Below are positions 44,044-53,586 of a stretch of DNA of 64,000 nt, in pieces. How positions within the stretch are numbered: position 1 is the stretch's first letter; the number at the start of each line of letters is the position of its first letter. Below the pieces are notes generated by a model. The model was not told the DNA's origin and did no database searches. It was given only the letters and a program-made list of their open reading frames with translations. The DNA comes from Bacteroidales bacterium (GTDB lineage Bacteria; Bacteroidota; Bacteroidia; Bacteroidales; UBA932). The position numbers and the translations under genes were made by a program. The stretch is taken from positions 62,001-126,000 of the forward strand of contig JALCST010000003.1 in NCBI GenBank assembly GCA_022653675.1, in the 5' to 3' direction.

Positions 44044-46320
44044 TCATTCTTGTACCCGCGGTTCCATATCTTCGACCGGAAGGTTCGGATAGAGGACGTC
44101 GGAAGTTGTTTCCACGACTATACGATTCCGGACTGTAAATATGGACTCAAGTGGAAGACTGGTCGGAGAACTCCCGACGGACACTTTGTATTCACCTTCA
44201 TCGGCAACCCAGGCATGCATTCCGCTCCAATATGAAGCGATCTCCTTGGAATTTATTTCGATAGAGACATTTTCAAACTCTCCGGGCTGGAGAAGGCGCG
44301 TCTTTGCAAAACCTTTCAGTTCGTAGACTGGTTTGTCTATCGTTCCGTTGGGAGCCTCGACATAAAGCTCGCAAACTTCGCGTCCGGCTTTTTTGCCGAC
44401 GTTCGTAACCGAGAATGAAACCGTGACCTTTCCGCCTTCGGGGAAGAATTTCGGATCCACCCACATGTTGCTGTATTTGAAAGTAGCGTAAGACAGACCG
44501 TAACCGAATGGATACGCCGCCTTCACACCGACAGTGGCAAAGTAACGGTAACCTACATATATGCCTTCACTATAAAATACGTTAGCCGGATTATCGGCAG
44601 GTTCCCCGGGAAAATTGCCGGTACTCGGTTCGTCGGAATACTTTTCAGGGAAAGTCATTGGCAACCTGCCGCAAGGAGAAACCTTACCGGTCAAAACATC
44701 GGCTATTGAGTTGCCAGCCTCTTCCCCGGGCAGCCATGAAACAAGGATGGCATCGACCTTGTCGCGCCAGGAGACGGTTTCTATGGCACTGCTGACATTC
44801 AATACGACAACGACCTTTTTCCTGCGTGCATGGAATGCCGCAGTGACTTCGCTTATCAAATCGCTTTCGGCCGGGGACAATTCGAAATAATCCTTCTCTT
44901 TTCTGTCCCAACCCTCTCCGGAGCAACGCTGTATGGTTATTACCGCGAAATTGTCCCGTACTGCAGCCGCCCGGACGGAGGCTTCGTCGATTTCCATTTC
45001 CGTAGCATAAATCGCCGCAGCTTCCTTCGGAAAATACCATTCGGTCTCCTTCCAGTCGGCGAAAGCCTTTTTTATGTATGCACCATAAGCCGACTTCAGG
45101 GTCTCATCCACCCTGTAGCCCGAATTCGCCATCCCCTCTTCGAGCGTTACGAAATGTTCGGCATTGACATAACCGCTGCCGGTCCCGCAACCTGCCGTAG
45201 CATAGGAACCCTTGCCGAATAATGCGACTTTCTTTCTGGAAGCGACGGGCAGCATGGAACCGGAATTTTTCAAAAGTACCATTCCCTCGGCTCCGGCCTT
45301 ACGCACAAGCTTCCTGTGCGCTGCGAAATCGGGAGCCAAGGTAGGCTGGTATCCCCGGTAACGCGGAGTCTTCCTTACGAACGTCAAAATATGTCCGATG
45401 TTTTCGTCGAGGGTAGCTTCGTCCAGAACCTTATCTTTGACTGCTTCCACTATACCTTTGATCTGATCGTAATTGCCTGGCATTAACAAATCATTTCCGG
45501 CTTTCATCTGGGCCACCGGGTCGTTCCCGCCGCCCCAGTCGGTCATGACCATTCCATTATAATTCCAGTCGCCTCTCAGAACATCTTTTAGAAGTTCATG
45601 GTTCTGGGAGGTATAAAACCCGTTGAGCCTGTTGTACGAAGTCATGACGGCCCATGGTCTTCCTTCACGCACTGCTATTTCGAAAGCGCGAAGATAGATT
45701 TCACGCAGGGCTCTTTGGGAAACTACGCAATTCACGGTAAAACGGTTCGTTTCGCTGTTGTTCGCAACGAAATGTTTCAAGGTGGCCCCTACGCCTTCCG
45801 ATTGCACTCCGCGAATATAGGAAGCAGCCATCTTGCCGGCGAGCAGGGGATCCTCGGAATAATACTCGAAGTTCCGTCCGCAAAGGGGATTGCGCTGGAT
45901 ATTTATGGCAGGCGCCAGTATGGCGTCCATATTGAGATCCTTAATCTCCTCCCCTACGGCAGCACCGACAGCTTCCTCGAGGGCAAGGTCCCAGGTAGCG
46001 GCCATCGCGGTATTGACGGGGAAGGCGGTGGTGTGGACTTTTGTCCCGAACTGGTCAACGTTAATACGAACACCGGCGGGACCATCTGTAAGCAATGCAT
46101 TCGTTATACCGTATTCCGGCAATCCGAATGTGGTTCCGGCGACTCCGGTTACCATTTGGGAAGAATCATTCCATCCCGTTCCGCAAACCATAGAGGCTTT
46201 TTCGATCAGCTTCATGGTTTTTATAACCTCGATATCGGAATTCCTCTTCATGGAAGGTTGGGCCGACAGCGAAAAGCCGGCCGTCAATCCCGCAACGATA
46301 AGTAAGATTTGTCTTTTCAT
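44044..46320 (-). CDS. Secreted GH3 family beta-glycosidase
   Basis: A 758-residue GH3 enzyme. Signal peptide MKRQILLIVAGLTAGFSLSA; an adjacent ATG at 46323 is equally possible. N-terminal TIM barrel with LCGRNFEYYSEDP, LKHFVANNSE and the nucleophile motif V-M-T-D261-W-G; alpha/beta sandwich domain (about 350-600); C-terminal fibronectin type III-like domain (about 640-750). Broad beta-glucosidase or beta-xylosidase activity is expected; exact linkage is unknown. It is not next to a SusCD pair, so it may serve general oligosaccharide trimming in the periplasm. A -7 box TACCTTTG lies at 46367-46374. Confidence 0.92.
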   Translation of the reverse strand: MKRQILLIVAGLTAGFSLSAQPSMKRNSDIEVIKTMKLIEKASMVCGTGWNDSSQMVTGVAGTTFGLPEYGITNALLTDGPAGVRINVDQFGTKVHTTAFPVNTAMAATWDLALEEAVGAAVGEEIKDLNMDAILAPAINIQRNPLCGRNFEYYSEDPLLAGKMAASYIRGVQSEGVGATLKHFVANNSETNRFTVNCVVSQRALREIYLRAFEIAVREGRPWAVMTSYNRLNGFYTSQNHELLKDVLRGDWNYNGMVMTDWGGGNDPVAQMKAGNDLLMPGNYDQIKGIVEAVKDKVLDEATLDENIGHILTFVRKTPRYRGYQPTLAPDFAAHRKLVRKAGAEGMVLLKNSGSMLPVASRKKVALFGKGSYATAGCGTGSGYVNAEHFVTLEEGMANSGYRVDETLKSAYGAYIKKAFADWKETEWYFPKEAAAIYATEMEIDEASVRAAAVRDNFAVITIQRCSGEGWDRKEKDYFELSPAESDLISEVTAAFHARRKKVVVVLNVSSAIETVSWRDKVDAILVSWLPGEEAGNSIADVLTGKVSPCGRLPMTFPEKYSDEPSTGNFPGEPADNPANVFYSEGIYVGYRYFATVGVKAAYPFGYGLSYATFKYSNMWVDPKFFPEGGKVTVSFSVTNVGKKAGREVCELYVEAPNGTIDKPVYELKGFAKTRLLQPGEFENVSIEINSKEIASYWSGMHAWVADEGEYKVSVGSSPTSLPLESIFTVRNRIVVETTSDVLYPNLPVEDMEPRVQE

Positions 46321-46426
46321 CATTTTTTCGTTTCTCTCCGCAAAAGCCATTTAGAATGGCATGTTTCAAAGGTAATAAAATCCGCGACAGAGAATAATTT
46401 TGCATTGCACAAATTAACTTTGCTAA

Positions 46427-47566
46427 ATGAAAATCGTGATCGCATCCGATTCCTTCAAGGGTTCCCTTTCCTCCGGAGAAGTGGCCGACAATGCCGCCGA
46501 AGGCATAAGGTCCGTCATGCCCGATTGCGATATAATAAAGGTTAACGTTGCGGACGGCGGCGAGGGGACCGTCTCCGCCCTCATCGGCACACTCGGAGGC
46601 AAGACGGTCGAAACGGAGGTCTGCGATCCCTTTATGCGGCCGTTAATGGCCTGTTACGGAATATTGGGGAACGGGCACACGGCGGTAATCGAGATGTCGG
46701 CCGCCAGCGGGCTTCCCCTGTTGTCCCCGGGTGAATACGACCCTCTCAAGGCCTCTACTTTCGGCACAGGACAACTTATAATGGACGCCATTTCAAGGGG
46801 ATGCGACCGCTTCTTCATCGGGATAGGGGGAAGTGCGACCAACGACGGGGGTACAGGAATGCTTTCGGCTCTCGGATTCCGTTTCACTGACAACGGAGGA
46901 AACATGCTCGAAGGCAATGGAGAATCTCTCGAAAGCATTTCCGGCGTGGATGCATCGGGAGTAGCAGATTCCGTACTCGAATCGGAATTTACGGTTGCCT
47001 GCGATGTAGATACCCCCTTCTGCGGTCCCGGAGGGGCGGCATTCATATTCGCCCCGCAAAAGGGAGCCGACCAGGAAACGGTCATAAGGCTCGACAACGG
47101 AATGCGTTCGTTTTCGGAAGTAATCAAATCCGCTACGGGAACAGATGTCAAGGATCTGCCTGGTGCCGGAGCTGCAGGAGGTCTGGGCGGTGCTTTCAAG
47201 GCCTTTCTGAAGTCGACACTCCGTCCGGGCGCGGACATGATACTTGATGCCATGGACTTCGATTCTATTATTTCCGGGAGTGATCTAGTAATTACGGGGG
47301 AAGGAAGGATAGACGGCCAAACGGCAATGGGAAAGATTCCGATAGTGGTGCTGAAGCATGCGAAGAAACAGCATATACCCGTAGTTGCGATCTGCGGTTC
47401 TATTTCCGATGAAGCAAAGGAATCCGGGGAATTCGCAGCCGTGTTTCCCATAGCCCCGGAATCCATCGACCTACGCGAAGCGATGGAACCCGAAACCGCT
47501 GCAGCAAATGTCAGACACACGGTAAGACAGATCGTTAGTACTGTAATTCCCTTCAAAAACGGATAA
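46427..47566 (+). CDS. Glycerate kinase
   Basis: Phosphorylates D-glycerate, most often to 2-phosphoglycerate in this family, feeding lower glycolysis. A 379-residue GarK/GlxK-type protein: MKIVIASDSFKGSLSS, NVADGGEGTVSAL, FIGIGGSATNDGGTGML and ITGEGRIDGQTAMGK are all present. Two -7 boxes precede it: TAATTTTG (46395-46402), giving an 18-base leader, and TAACTTTG (46415-46422), which would give a leaderless message. Divergent from the GH3 gene; no glycerate pathway gene adjoins. Confidence 0.95.
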   Translation: MKIVIASDSFKGSLSSGEVADNAAEGIRSVMPDCDIIKVNVADGGEGTVSALIGTLGGKTVETEVCDPFMRPLMACYGILGNGHTAVIEMSAASGLPLLSPGEYDPLKASTFGTGQLIMDAISRGCDRFFIGIGGSATNDGGTGMLSALGFRFTDNGGNMLEGNGESLESISGVDASGVADSVLESEFTVACDVDTPFCGPGGAAFIFAPQKGADQETVIRLDNGMRSFSEVIKSATGTDVKDLPGAGAAGGLGGAFKAFLKSTLRPGADMILDAMDFDSIISGSDLVITGEGRIDGQTAMGKIPIVVLKHAKKQHIPVVAICGSISDEAKESGEFAAVFPIAPESIDLREAMEPETAAANVRHTVRQIVSTVIPFKNG

Positions 47567-47650
47567 CAATACAGGTCTGAACGACTTCCTGGACCGATTT
47601 ACCGTAACCATAGCACAAAATTTCTTTGGTGCATCCATGATTTTTATCAG

Positions 47651-47658
47651 TATATTTG
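47651..47658 (+). promoter_or_regulatory. -7 box of the iorAB-paaK operon
   Basis: TATATTTG with a TTTG at 47625-47628 (22-base spacer). Predicted start near 47665, a few bases before the candidate ATGs 47670 and 47679. Confidence 0.45.
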
Positions 47659-47678
47659 CTGAAACTAAAATGCATAAA

Positions 47679-49355
47679 ATGGGAAAAGTGAAAAAAAAGC
47701 TCTTTTTAGGCGACCAAGCAATCGCACAAGGTGCGATTGATGCCGGGATAAGCGGTGTTTACGCCTACCCGGGGACGCCTTCGACGGAAATTACCGAATA
47801 TATCCAGGACTCCCAGAATGCCCGTTCGAAGGGATCGGCTCGCTCCAGCGAAGCTGCCGAGAACAGCGGGGCCGAGGGGGGGAAGATCTTCTGCCGCTGG
47901 TGCACGAACGAAAAGACAGCCATGGAAGCTGCCCTTGGTTCTTCGTTCGCCGGGAAGCGGGCCCTGGTCTGTATGAAGCATGTCGGACTCAACGTATGCG
48001 CCGATGCTTTCGTCAATTCTGCGGTAACCGGCGTAAACGGAGGGCTTGTCGTCCTAGTAGCCGATGATCCGAGTATGCATTCCTCCCAAAACGAGCAGGA
48101 TTCACGGTTTTATGGAAAATTCGCATTGATTCCGACACTCGAGCCTTCCACCCAACAGGAAGCATACGATATGATGCGCTACGCATTCGATTTTTCCGAA
48201 CGGCTCGGAGAACCCGTGCTCATACGCCTTGTCACACGCCTGGCCCATTCCCGTTCAGTAGTGGAATTAAGCGACAGACGCGGACAGAATCCCCTGCACT
48301 ACCCGAAGAACCCCATGGATTTCGTTCTGTTACCGGCTATCGCAAAACGCCGTTACGCTACGCTCTGCGACCTGCAGGCGACTATTTGCGAGGAAGCCGA
48401 ACATTCCGGATTCAACAGGATGCCGGATCCGGTCGATATGGCCCAGGCCGGTGAAAACCGCCACTGGGAAAAGGGAGTGATAGCCTGCGGCATAGCTTTC
48501 AATTACCTCAGTGAAGCCTACCCCGAAGGATTTCCGTTTCCGGTCCTGAAACTTTCACAATACCCGGTTCCTGTCCATGCCGTCAGACGTCTTGCAGAAC
48601 TCTCGGATGAAATAACCGTAATCGAGGACGGCCAGCCTTTCGTTGAAGAGCAACTTCGGGGTATTCTGCCGATAAAAACCAGGATAAAGGGAAGACTCAG
48701 CGGAGAACTTCCGCGGACCGGGGAACTCAATCCAGATAACGTACGCGTTGCTCTGGGGCTCAAGCCGGCCGAAATATACGACAAATGCGAACTTGTGGTC
48801 GGACGCCCGCCTGCGCTATGCCAGGGATGCGGGCACAGGGATGTTTACGCCGCATTGAACGAAGTTCTCAAGGAATATCCGAATGCAAAGGTATTCGGTG
48901 ACATAGGTTGCTATACTCTCGGAGCTCTGCCACCATACAGGGCCATAAGCAGCTGCGTTGATATGGGAGCATCCGTAACCATGGCCAAAGGCGCAGCCGA
49001 TGCGGGACAGTTCCCATCCGTTGCGGTCATAGGGGATTCCACCTTCACCCATTCCGGGATCACCGGGCTGCTGGATGCGGTGAACAGCAAATCGAATATC
49101 GTCATAATCATTTCAGATAACCTGACCACCGCAATGACGGGAGGCCAGGACAGCGCCGGAACCGGCAGGCTGGAAAGCATATGCAAGGGAATCGGGGTAG
49201 AGCAGGAACACGTACGCGTCGTCGTACCGCTTCCCAAGAACATGCCGGAAATAACCGGGATAATTCGCGACGAGATAAACTACAAAGGCGTTTCGGTAAT
49301 AATTCCACGCCGCGAATGCATACAAACGGCTAAACGCAAGGCCAAAAACAAATGA
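47679..49355 (+). CDS. iorA: Indolepyruvate:ferredoxin oxidoreductase alpha subunit, no C-terminal ferredoxin domain
   Basis: Decarboxylates arylpyruvates to aryl-acetyl-CoA with thiamine diphosphate. The 558-residue protein has the pyrimidine domain (YAYPGTPSTEITEYIQ, NEKTAMEAALGSSFAGKRALV) and the ThDP-binding domain (GDIGCYTLGALPPY, VIGDSTFTHSGITGLLDAV, ISDNLTTAMTGGQD). Two oddities: a low-complexity Ser/Ala/Glu-rich insert of about 25 residues (47815-47885) after EYIQ, and no C-terminal 2[4Fe-4S] domain with its CxxCxxC motifs, so electrons must leave through another protein. Starts 47670 and 47679 are both possible. First gene of the operon iorA-iorB-paaK-ACT. Confidence 0.92.
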   Translation: MGKVKKKLFLGDQAIAQGAIDAGISGVYAYPGTPSTEITEYIQDSQNARSKGSARSSEAAENSGAEGGKIFCRWCTNEKTAMEAALGSSFAGKRALVCMKHVGLNVCADAFVNSAVTGVNGGLVVLVADDPSMHSSQNEQDSRFYGKFALIPTLEPSTQQEAYDMMRYAFDFSERLGEPVLIRLVTRLAHSRSVVELSDRRGQNPLHYPKNPMDFVLLPAIAKRRYATLCDLQATICEEAEHSGFNRMPDPVDMAQAGENRHWEKGVIACGIAFNYLSEAYPEGFPFPVLKLSQYPVPVHAVRRLAELSDEITVIEDGQPFVEEQLRGILPIKTRIKGRLSGELPRTGELNPDNVRVALGLKPAEIYDKCELVVGRPPALCQGCGHRDVYAALNEVLKEYPNAKVFGDIGCYTLGALPPYRAISSCVDMGASVTMAKGAADAGQFPSVAVIGDSTFTHSGITGLLDAVNSKSNIVIIISDNLTTAMTGGQDSAGTGRLESICKGIGVEQEHVRVVVPLPKNMPEITGIIRDEINYKGVSVIIPRRECIQTAKRKAKNK

Positions 49356-49942
49356 AAAGGGAAATGAAAAAAGATATAATACTTTGCGGTGTCGGGGGAC
49401 AAGGGATCCTCTCCATCGCCACGGTCATCGGGGAAGCAGCGATGGCCAACGGATTACACATAAAACAGGCTGAAGTACACGGCATGAGCCAGCGCGGCGG
49501 AGACGTACAGTCGAACCTGCGCATAAGCGACGGACCGATAAACTCGGACCTTATTCCGGAAGGCAAGGCCGACCTCATAATTTCAATGGAACCAATGGAA
49601 GCTCTCAGATACCTTCCGTTCCTCGGAAAGGACGGATGGGTCATAAGCTCTTCGGTACCGTTCATTAACATTCCGAATTACCCTGACCCGGAAAAATTGG
49701 TTCAATGCATTGATTCGCTGCCGCATTCGGTATTGATCGACATCGACACCATTGCTAAGGAAAACAAGATTCCGCGCAGTGCGAACATGGTACTGCTGGG
49801 TGCTTCACTGGATACGCTCGGCATAGAATACGAAAAAATAAAGGAAGCCGTTACGAAAATATTCGGTTCCAAGGGTGAAGAGGTCGTAGCAGCCAATATC
49901 ATGGCGATGGAACTTGGCCGCGCAAAAGCGAACATTAAATAA
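49352..49942 (+). CDS. iorB: Indolepyruvate:ferredoxin oxidoreductase beta subunit
   Basis: The 196-residue gamma-type domain partner of IorA. Seen: DIILCGVGGQGILSIATVIGEAA (glycine-rich) and EVHGMSQRGGDVQSNLRIS, both diagnostic for IorB. The start at 49352 overlaps the iorA stop (ATGA); the in-frame ATG 49364 is an alternative. It supplies the second half of the enzyme and is likely translated in a coupled way with IorA. Confidence 0.95.
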   Translation: MKREMKKDIILCGVGGQGILSIATVIGEAAMANGLHIKQAEVHGMSQRGGDVQSNLRISDGPINSDLIPEGKADLIISMEPMEALRYLPFLGKDGWVISSSVPFINIPNYPDPEKLVQCIDSLPHSVLIDIDTIAKENKIPRSANMVLLGASLDTLGIEYEKIKEAVTKIFGSKGEEVVAANIMAMELGRAKANIK

Positions 49943-49963
49943 CTAACCGAATAATATTTCCAA

Positions 49964-51271
49964 ATGACTTTCTGGAACCAGACAAAAGAGTGCATGAGCC
50001 GCGACGAGATGACGTTTCTCCAAGGGAAACGGCTTCACAAGCTCGTAGAATACGTTTACCATAACTCAGGTTTCTACCGCAACAAACTGCAGGCGGCCGG
50101 AGTACTACCCGACGATATCCGGGAAATAGGCGATATCGTAAAACTGCCGTTCACCACGAAACAGGATCTTCGCGACAACTATCCATTCGGAATGTTTTCA
50201 GCACCTATGTCAGAGATGGTCCGCATCCACGCATCTTCCGGCACCACCGGAAAGCCGACCATAGTCGGGTACACCAGACGCGACATCGAAATGTGGTCGG
50301 AAATGATCGCCCGCTGCCTTACGGCAATGGGAGCCGATCGAAACGACATATTCACCGTCGCTTACGGCTACGGACTGTTCACCGGAGGGTTGGGAATGCA
50401 TTACGGGGTCGAAAACCTTGGCGCCACCGTTATCCCCATGTCTACCGGCAATACGGAAAAACATATCAGACTTATCCATGACTGCCAGACCACCGGTATA
50501 GCCTGCACCCCATCCTACGCCCTTTATCTTGCGGAAACCATGAAAAAGGAGGGCATAGACAGATCGGAGATCCATCTGCGGATAGGAGCTTTCGGAGGAG
50601 AGCCTTGGACGGAAAACATGCGCAAGGAGATCGAAAGGAATCTAGGCCTCGATGCCTACAACATATACGGTCTTTCCGAAATCATGGGTCCGGGCGTATC
50701 CTGCGAATGTGAGGCCAAAGACGGCTCGCACATATGGGAGGACCACATATATCCCGAAATAATCGACCCGGAAACCACTAAACGATTGCCCAATGACGGT
50801 ACGCGCGGTGAACTCGTCTTCACCACCCTTACGAAGGAGGGCATGCCGCTGATCCGTTACCGTACCCATGACATCTGCTCGCTCATAGACAAGCCATGTT
50901 CATGCGGGCGTACGGCGGTAAGGATGACACGCATCCTCGGTCGCAGCGACGACATGCTGATAATACGAGGCATAAACGTATTTCCTTCGCAAGTGGAAAG
51001 CGTAATCCTGTCCCTGAAAGAATTCGAGCCGCAATACAGGCTCGTGATCGACAGGGTCGCAAACCTCGATACCATGGAAGTACAGGTGGAAGTCCGCCCC
51101 GAGTATTATTCCGACGAGATGGGCAGAATGCTCGCCATACAGAAGAAACTCGAGGAAAAGCTTAAAAGCGTCATTTCAATCAAAGCCAAGATACGCCTCA
51201 TGGAGCCCGGCTCCCTGGAGCGCAGCGTCGGCAAATCAAACAGGGTACAGGACAATAGAAAACTTCAGTAG
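49964..51271 (+). CDS. paaK: Phenylacetate--CoA ligase
   Basis: Activates arylacetates to CoA thioesters with ATP, or runs in reverse to make ATP from aryl-acetyl-CoA. The 435-residue ANL-type enzyme has IHASSGTTGKPTIVGYT (ATP loop), LRIGAFGGEPW, YGLSEIMGPG and the hinge/C-terminal GRSDDMLIIRGINVFPSQVE. Placed directly after iorAB, it probably turns the aryl-acetyl-CoA product into arylacetate plus ATP, a fermentation route for aromatic amino acids; direction is inference. Confidence 0.95.
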   Translation: MTFWNQTKECMSRDEMTFLQGKRLHKLVEYVYHNSGFYRNKLQAAGVLPDDIREIGDIVKLPFTTKQDLRDNYPFGMFSAPMSEMVRIHASSGTTGKPTIVGYTRRDIEMWSEMIARCLTAMGADRNDIFTVAYGYGLFTGGLGMHYGVENLGATVIPMSTGNTEKHIRLIHDCQTTGIACTPSYALYLAETMKKEGIDRSEIHLRIGAFGGEPWTENMRKEIERNLGLDAYNIYGLSEIMGPGVSCECEAKDGSHIWEDHIYPEIIDPETTKRLPNDGTRGELVFTTLTKEGMPLIRYRTHDICSLIDKPCSCGRTAVRMTRILGRSDDMLIIRGINVFPSQVESVILSLKEFEPQYRLVIDRVANLDTMEVQVEVRPEYYSDEMGRMLAIQKKLEEKLKSVISIKAKIRLMEPGSLERSVGKSNRVQDNRKLQ

Positions 51272-51274
51272 GCT

Positions 51275-51676
51275 ATGATAATAAAACAGGTATCTGTCTT
51301 TCTGGAAAACCGTTCAGGAAGAATCAACGAGGTCACAAAAATCCTCGGTGCCAACGGCATCAACATGATAGCATTCAGTATGGCCGAAAATCCCGATTTC
51401 GGCATACTTAGGATGATAGTATCCGACAACGACAAGGCCGTGGAAGCCCTCCGCGCCGGCAAATTCGCAGTCAGCGTGAACGATGTGATATCGTTGAGCA
51501 TTCCCAACATGCCTGGAGCTCTTTCGAAAGTGATGGAAATCCTGGCCGCGAAGGGCATATTCATCGAATACATGTATGCATTCGCAAAAGGAGATACGGG
51601 AAACAGCGCCGAGATAGTGATCCGTCCAACTTATGTGGACAGATGCCAGGTTGTCCTGACCGAAAACGGGTTCTGA
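51275..51676 (+). CDS. Tandem ACT-domain protein
   Basis: A 133-residue protein made of two ACT domains (about 3-65, IKQVSVFLENRSGRINEVTKIL; and about 70-130, SLSIPNMPGALSKVMEIL). Such small proteins follow paaK in many genomes and are thought to sense amino acids or aryl compounds and adjust the ligase or oxidoreductase. Three bases separate it from paaK. Direct evidence for its ligand is absent. Confidence 0.92.
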   Translation: MIIKQVSVFLENRSGRINEVTKILGANGINMIAFSMAENPDFGILRMIVSDNDKAVEALRAGKFAVSVNDVISLSIPNMPGALSKVMEILAAKGIFIEYMYAFAKGDTGNSAEIVIRPTYVDRCQVVLTENGF

Positions 51677-51685
51677 TAAACACGA

Positions 51686-53350
51686 ATGAAATTCGCATCC
51701 GGCATAACCACCATTCTTGTCGCCATTCTCCTTCCGATAGATGCAATGGCGGAAGGAATGCGGTGGGCAGTGCCGATGCTGGATTCGCTTGATGCGGAAC
51801 TTGGCAAAAGAACCTCTTACGTAATTCAGAGGGATCGCAGGATCAGGGAAATCAGCGCGATGCTTTCGGATCCCAACACGAACGGCGAATTACGTTATTC
51901 GTTGAACGACAGGCTTTACCATGAGTATTACGGCTATCGGTGTGACAGTGTGCTGTATTATCTAAACGAAAACCTGAAACTCGCCAATGAAATGGGTAAA
52001 ATCAGCCATGTTAACGAGTCAAGGCTGCATCTGAGTTTCGTATGCGCGTCAAGCGGGATGTACCTCGAATCAAAGGAGCAGCTCGACAAGATAGAGAGAA
52101 GCTCACTTTCAGGTAACAAGGCACTGTTAGAGGAATATTACTACGACTATGTGAACCTCTACAAGGAAATGTATCTCTATACGCAGGAAAAAGCGAATGT
52201 AAGCAGATACAATTCCATATACAACAATTACCTCGATTCGCTGAGGTCCCTCCTGGACCCGGATTCGAACCGTGCCATATATTACCGCGAAGAGGATGCA
52301 AAATGGAATGGAGACTATAAGAAAGCTCTAGCTTTCAATAAATTGCGTCTGAATCTTTGCACGGAAAACACTCCAGCTTATTCCGTCGTCACATTCCAGC
52401 GCGCCCTGATCTACGGAATGGAAAAGGACAGCGTCAACAATCTTCGCTACCTCGTGAAGTCGGCCATCTCCGACATAGTCACCGCCACCAAGGACAACGC
52501 CTCACTGAACGAAATCGCGATTCTGGTATTCAATAAAGGCGACGTTGACCGCGCCATAAGATACACCCGCATAGCGATGGAGGATGCCGCATTTTACAAT
52601 GCGAAGCTGCGCTATTCGCAGGTCTCGAATACGCAGCCGATAATAGAACAGGCTTACGATTTGAAGAGCCGCCGGCAAAACAAGCTGGTGCTTTTCAGTG
52701 CTATAGCCGCATTGTTCCTGCTCGCGGGACTGACAGTGGCAGTCATAATCCTGGCAAAGCAAAGGCAGTCCATGGCCAATTCCCGAAACGAACTCGAAAT
52801 AATAAACAGGAGACTTGAAAAACTGAACAGGGATCTGGTCGAAGCCAATGAAAAGATGTCCAGGATGAACAGCGAAATAACCGAAGCCGGCAAAATAAAG
52901 GAGGAATACATCGGTTTTTTCCTCGGCATGTGTTCTGAATACATCGACAAGCTTTCGAGTTACAGGAGGCTCATAAAGGCAAAAGTGATAAACGGTCAGT
53001 TCGAGGACCTGAAACAGATCGTCAACACTCCTGACGTCATTTCCCAGGAACTGCGCAATTTCTACCAGAATTTTGACAGTACGTTCCTTCACATCTATCC
53101 CGATTTCGTCAAGGATTTCAATGCCCTTCTGAAACCGGTTGCGCGCATATTCCCCAAAAAAGAGGGGGAACTTACCCCCGACCTTAGGATCTTCGCACTG
53201 ATCCGCATAGGCATAGACAACAGCGCACAAATAGCTAAACTGCTACGCTACTCACCGCAGACGATTTACAACTATCGCTCAGCCGTAAAGGCCCAGGCCA
53301 TCAACAGGGACAGCTTCGACGAGGACGTCAGGAAAATCGGACTGAAATAG
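51686..53350 (+). CDS. DUF6377-type membrane-bound regulator (SusR-like)
   Basis: A 554-residue predicted regulator. Signal/anchor at 1-22, a helical TPR-like periplasmic region (about 30-320), one membrane segment (about 328-352, LFSAIAALFLLAGLTVAVII), a coiled coil (about 360-405) and a cytoplasmic C terminus with a helix-turn-helix-like end (IAKLLRYSPQTIYNYRSAVKAQA). The layout matches SusR-like sensors that sit beside polysaccharide loci and switch on the susC operon when an oligosaccharide binds. It starts nine bases after the ACT gene, so it may be read from the iorAB-paaK transcript, yet it lies just upstream of susC. Confidence 0.85.
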   Translation: MKFASGITTILVAILLPIDAMAEGMRWAVPMLDSLDAELGKRTSYVIQRDRRIREISAMLSDPNTNGELRYSLNDRLYHEYYGYRCDSVLYYLNENLKLANEMGKISHVNESRLHLSFVCASSGMYLESKEQLDKIERSSLSGNKALLEEYYYDYVNLYKEMYLYTQEKANVSRYNSIYNNYLDSLRSLLDPDSNRAIYYREEDAKWNGDYKKALAFNKLRLNLCTENTPAYSVVTFQRALIYGMEKDSVNNLRYLVKSAISDIVTATKDNASLNEIAILVFNKGDVDRAIRYTRIAMEDAAFYNAKLRYSQVSNTQPIIEQAYDLKSRRQNKLVLFSAIAALFLLAGLTVAVIILAKQRQSMANSRNELEIINRRLEKLNRDLVEANEKMSRMNSEITEAGKIKEEYIGFFLGMCSEYIDKLSSYRRLIKAKVINGQFEDLKQIVNTPDVISQELRNFYQNFDSTFLHIYPDFVKDFNALLKPVARIFPKKEGELTPDLRIFALIRIGIDNSAQIAKLLRYSPQTIYNYRSAVKAQAINRDSFDEDVRKIGLK

Positions 53351-53490
53351 GCGGGAAAGTAGATTTAGCCCTCAGAGGCGATTACAATAAATCTACACCA
53401 ACTAATACTCTTTTGATATATTAAACAATTATTTATCAAATAATTGTCTTTAACAATTCTCTGCAAACATCTACTCCGTTTTTACTAAAG

Positions 53491-53522
53491 TTTAATTTAT
53501 CGATTTATTAAGCATAATTTTG
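53491..53522 (+). promoter_or_regulatory. Probable susC promoter
   Basis: The AT-rich 236-base gap 53351-53586 holds TAATTTTG (53515-53522) with TTTA (53491-53494) 20 bases upstream. The leader to ATG 53587 would be about 58 bases. Nothing else was recognised in the gap; a binding site for the upstream regulator is expected here. Confidence 0.55.
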
Positions 53523-53586
53523 TAAAAACTGAAGTTGGAACACATATATCAAGTTACATTCTAAAACTAAATTAAAACCAAGTCTT

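Noticed and set aside
44044-47566. GH3 gene and glycerate kinase as part of the glycan utilisation locus
   Set aside because: They are separated from the SusCD locus by the iorAB-paaK operon and have their own promoters, so no shared role can be claimed.
53351-53586. Small gene or regulatory RNA in the AT-rich gap before susC
   Set aside because: Only promoter-like boxes were found; no coding frame or stable hairpin with a T-run is visible.
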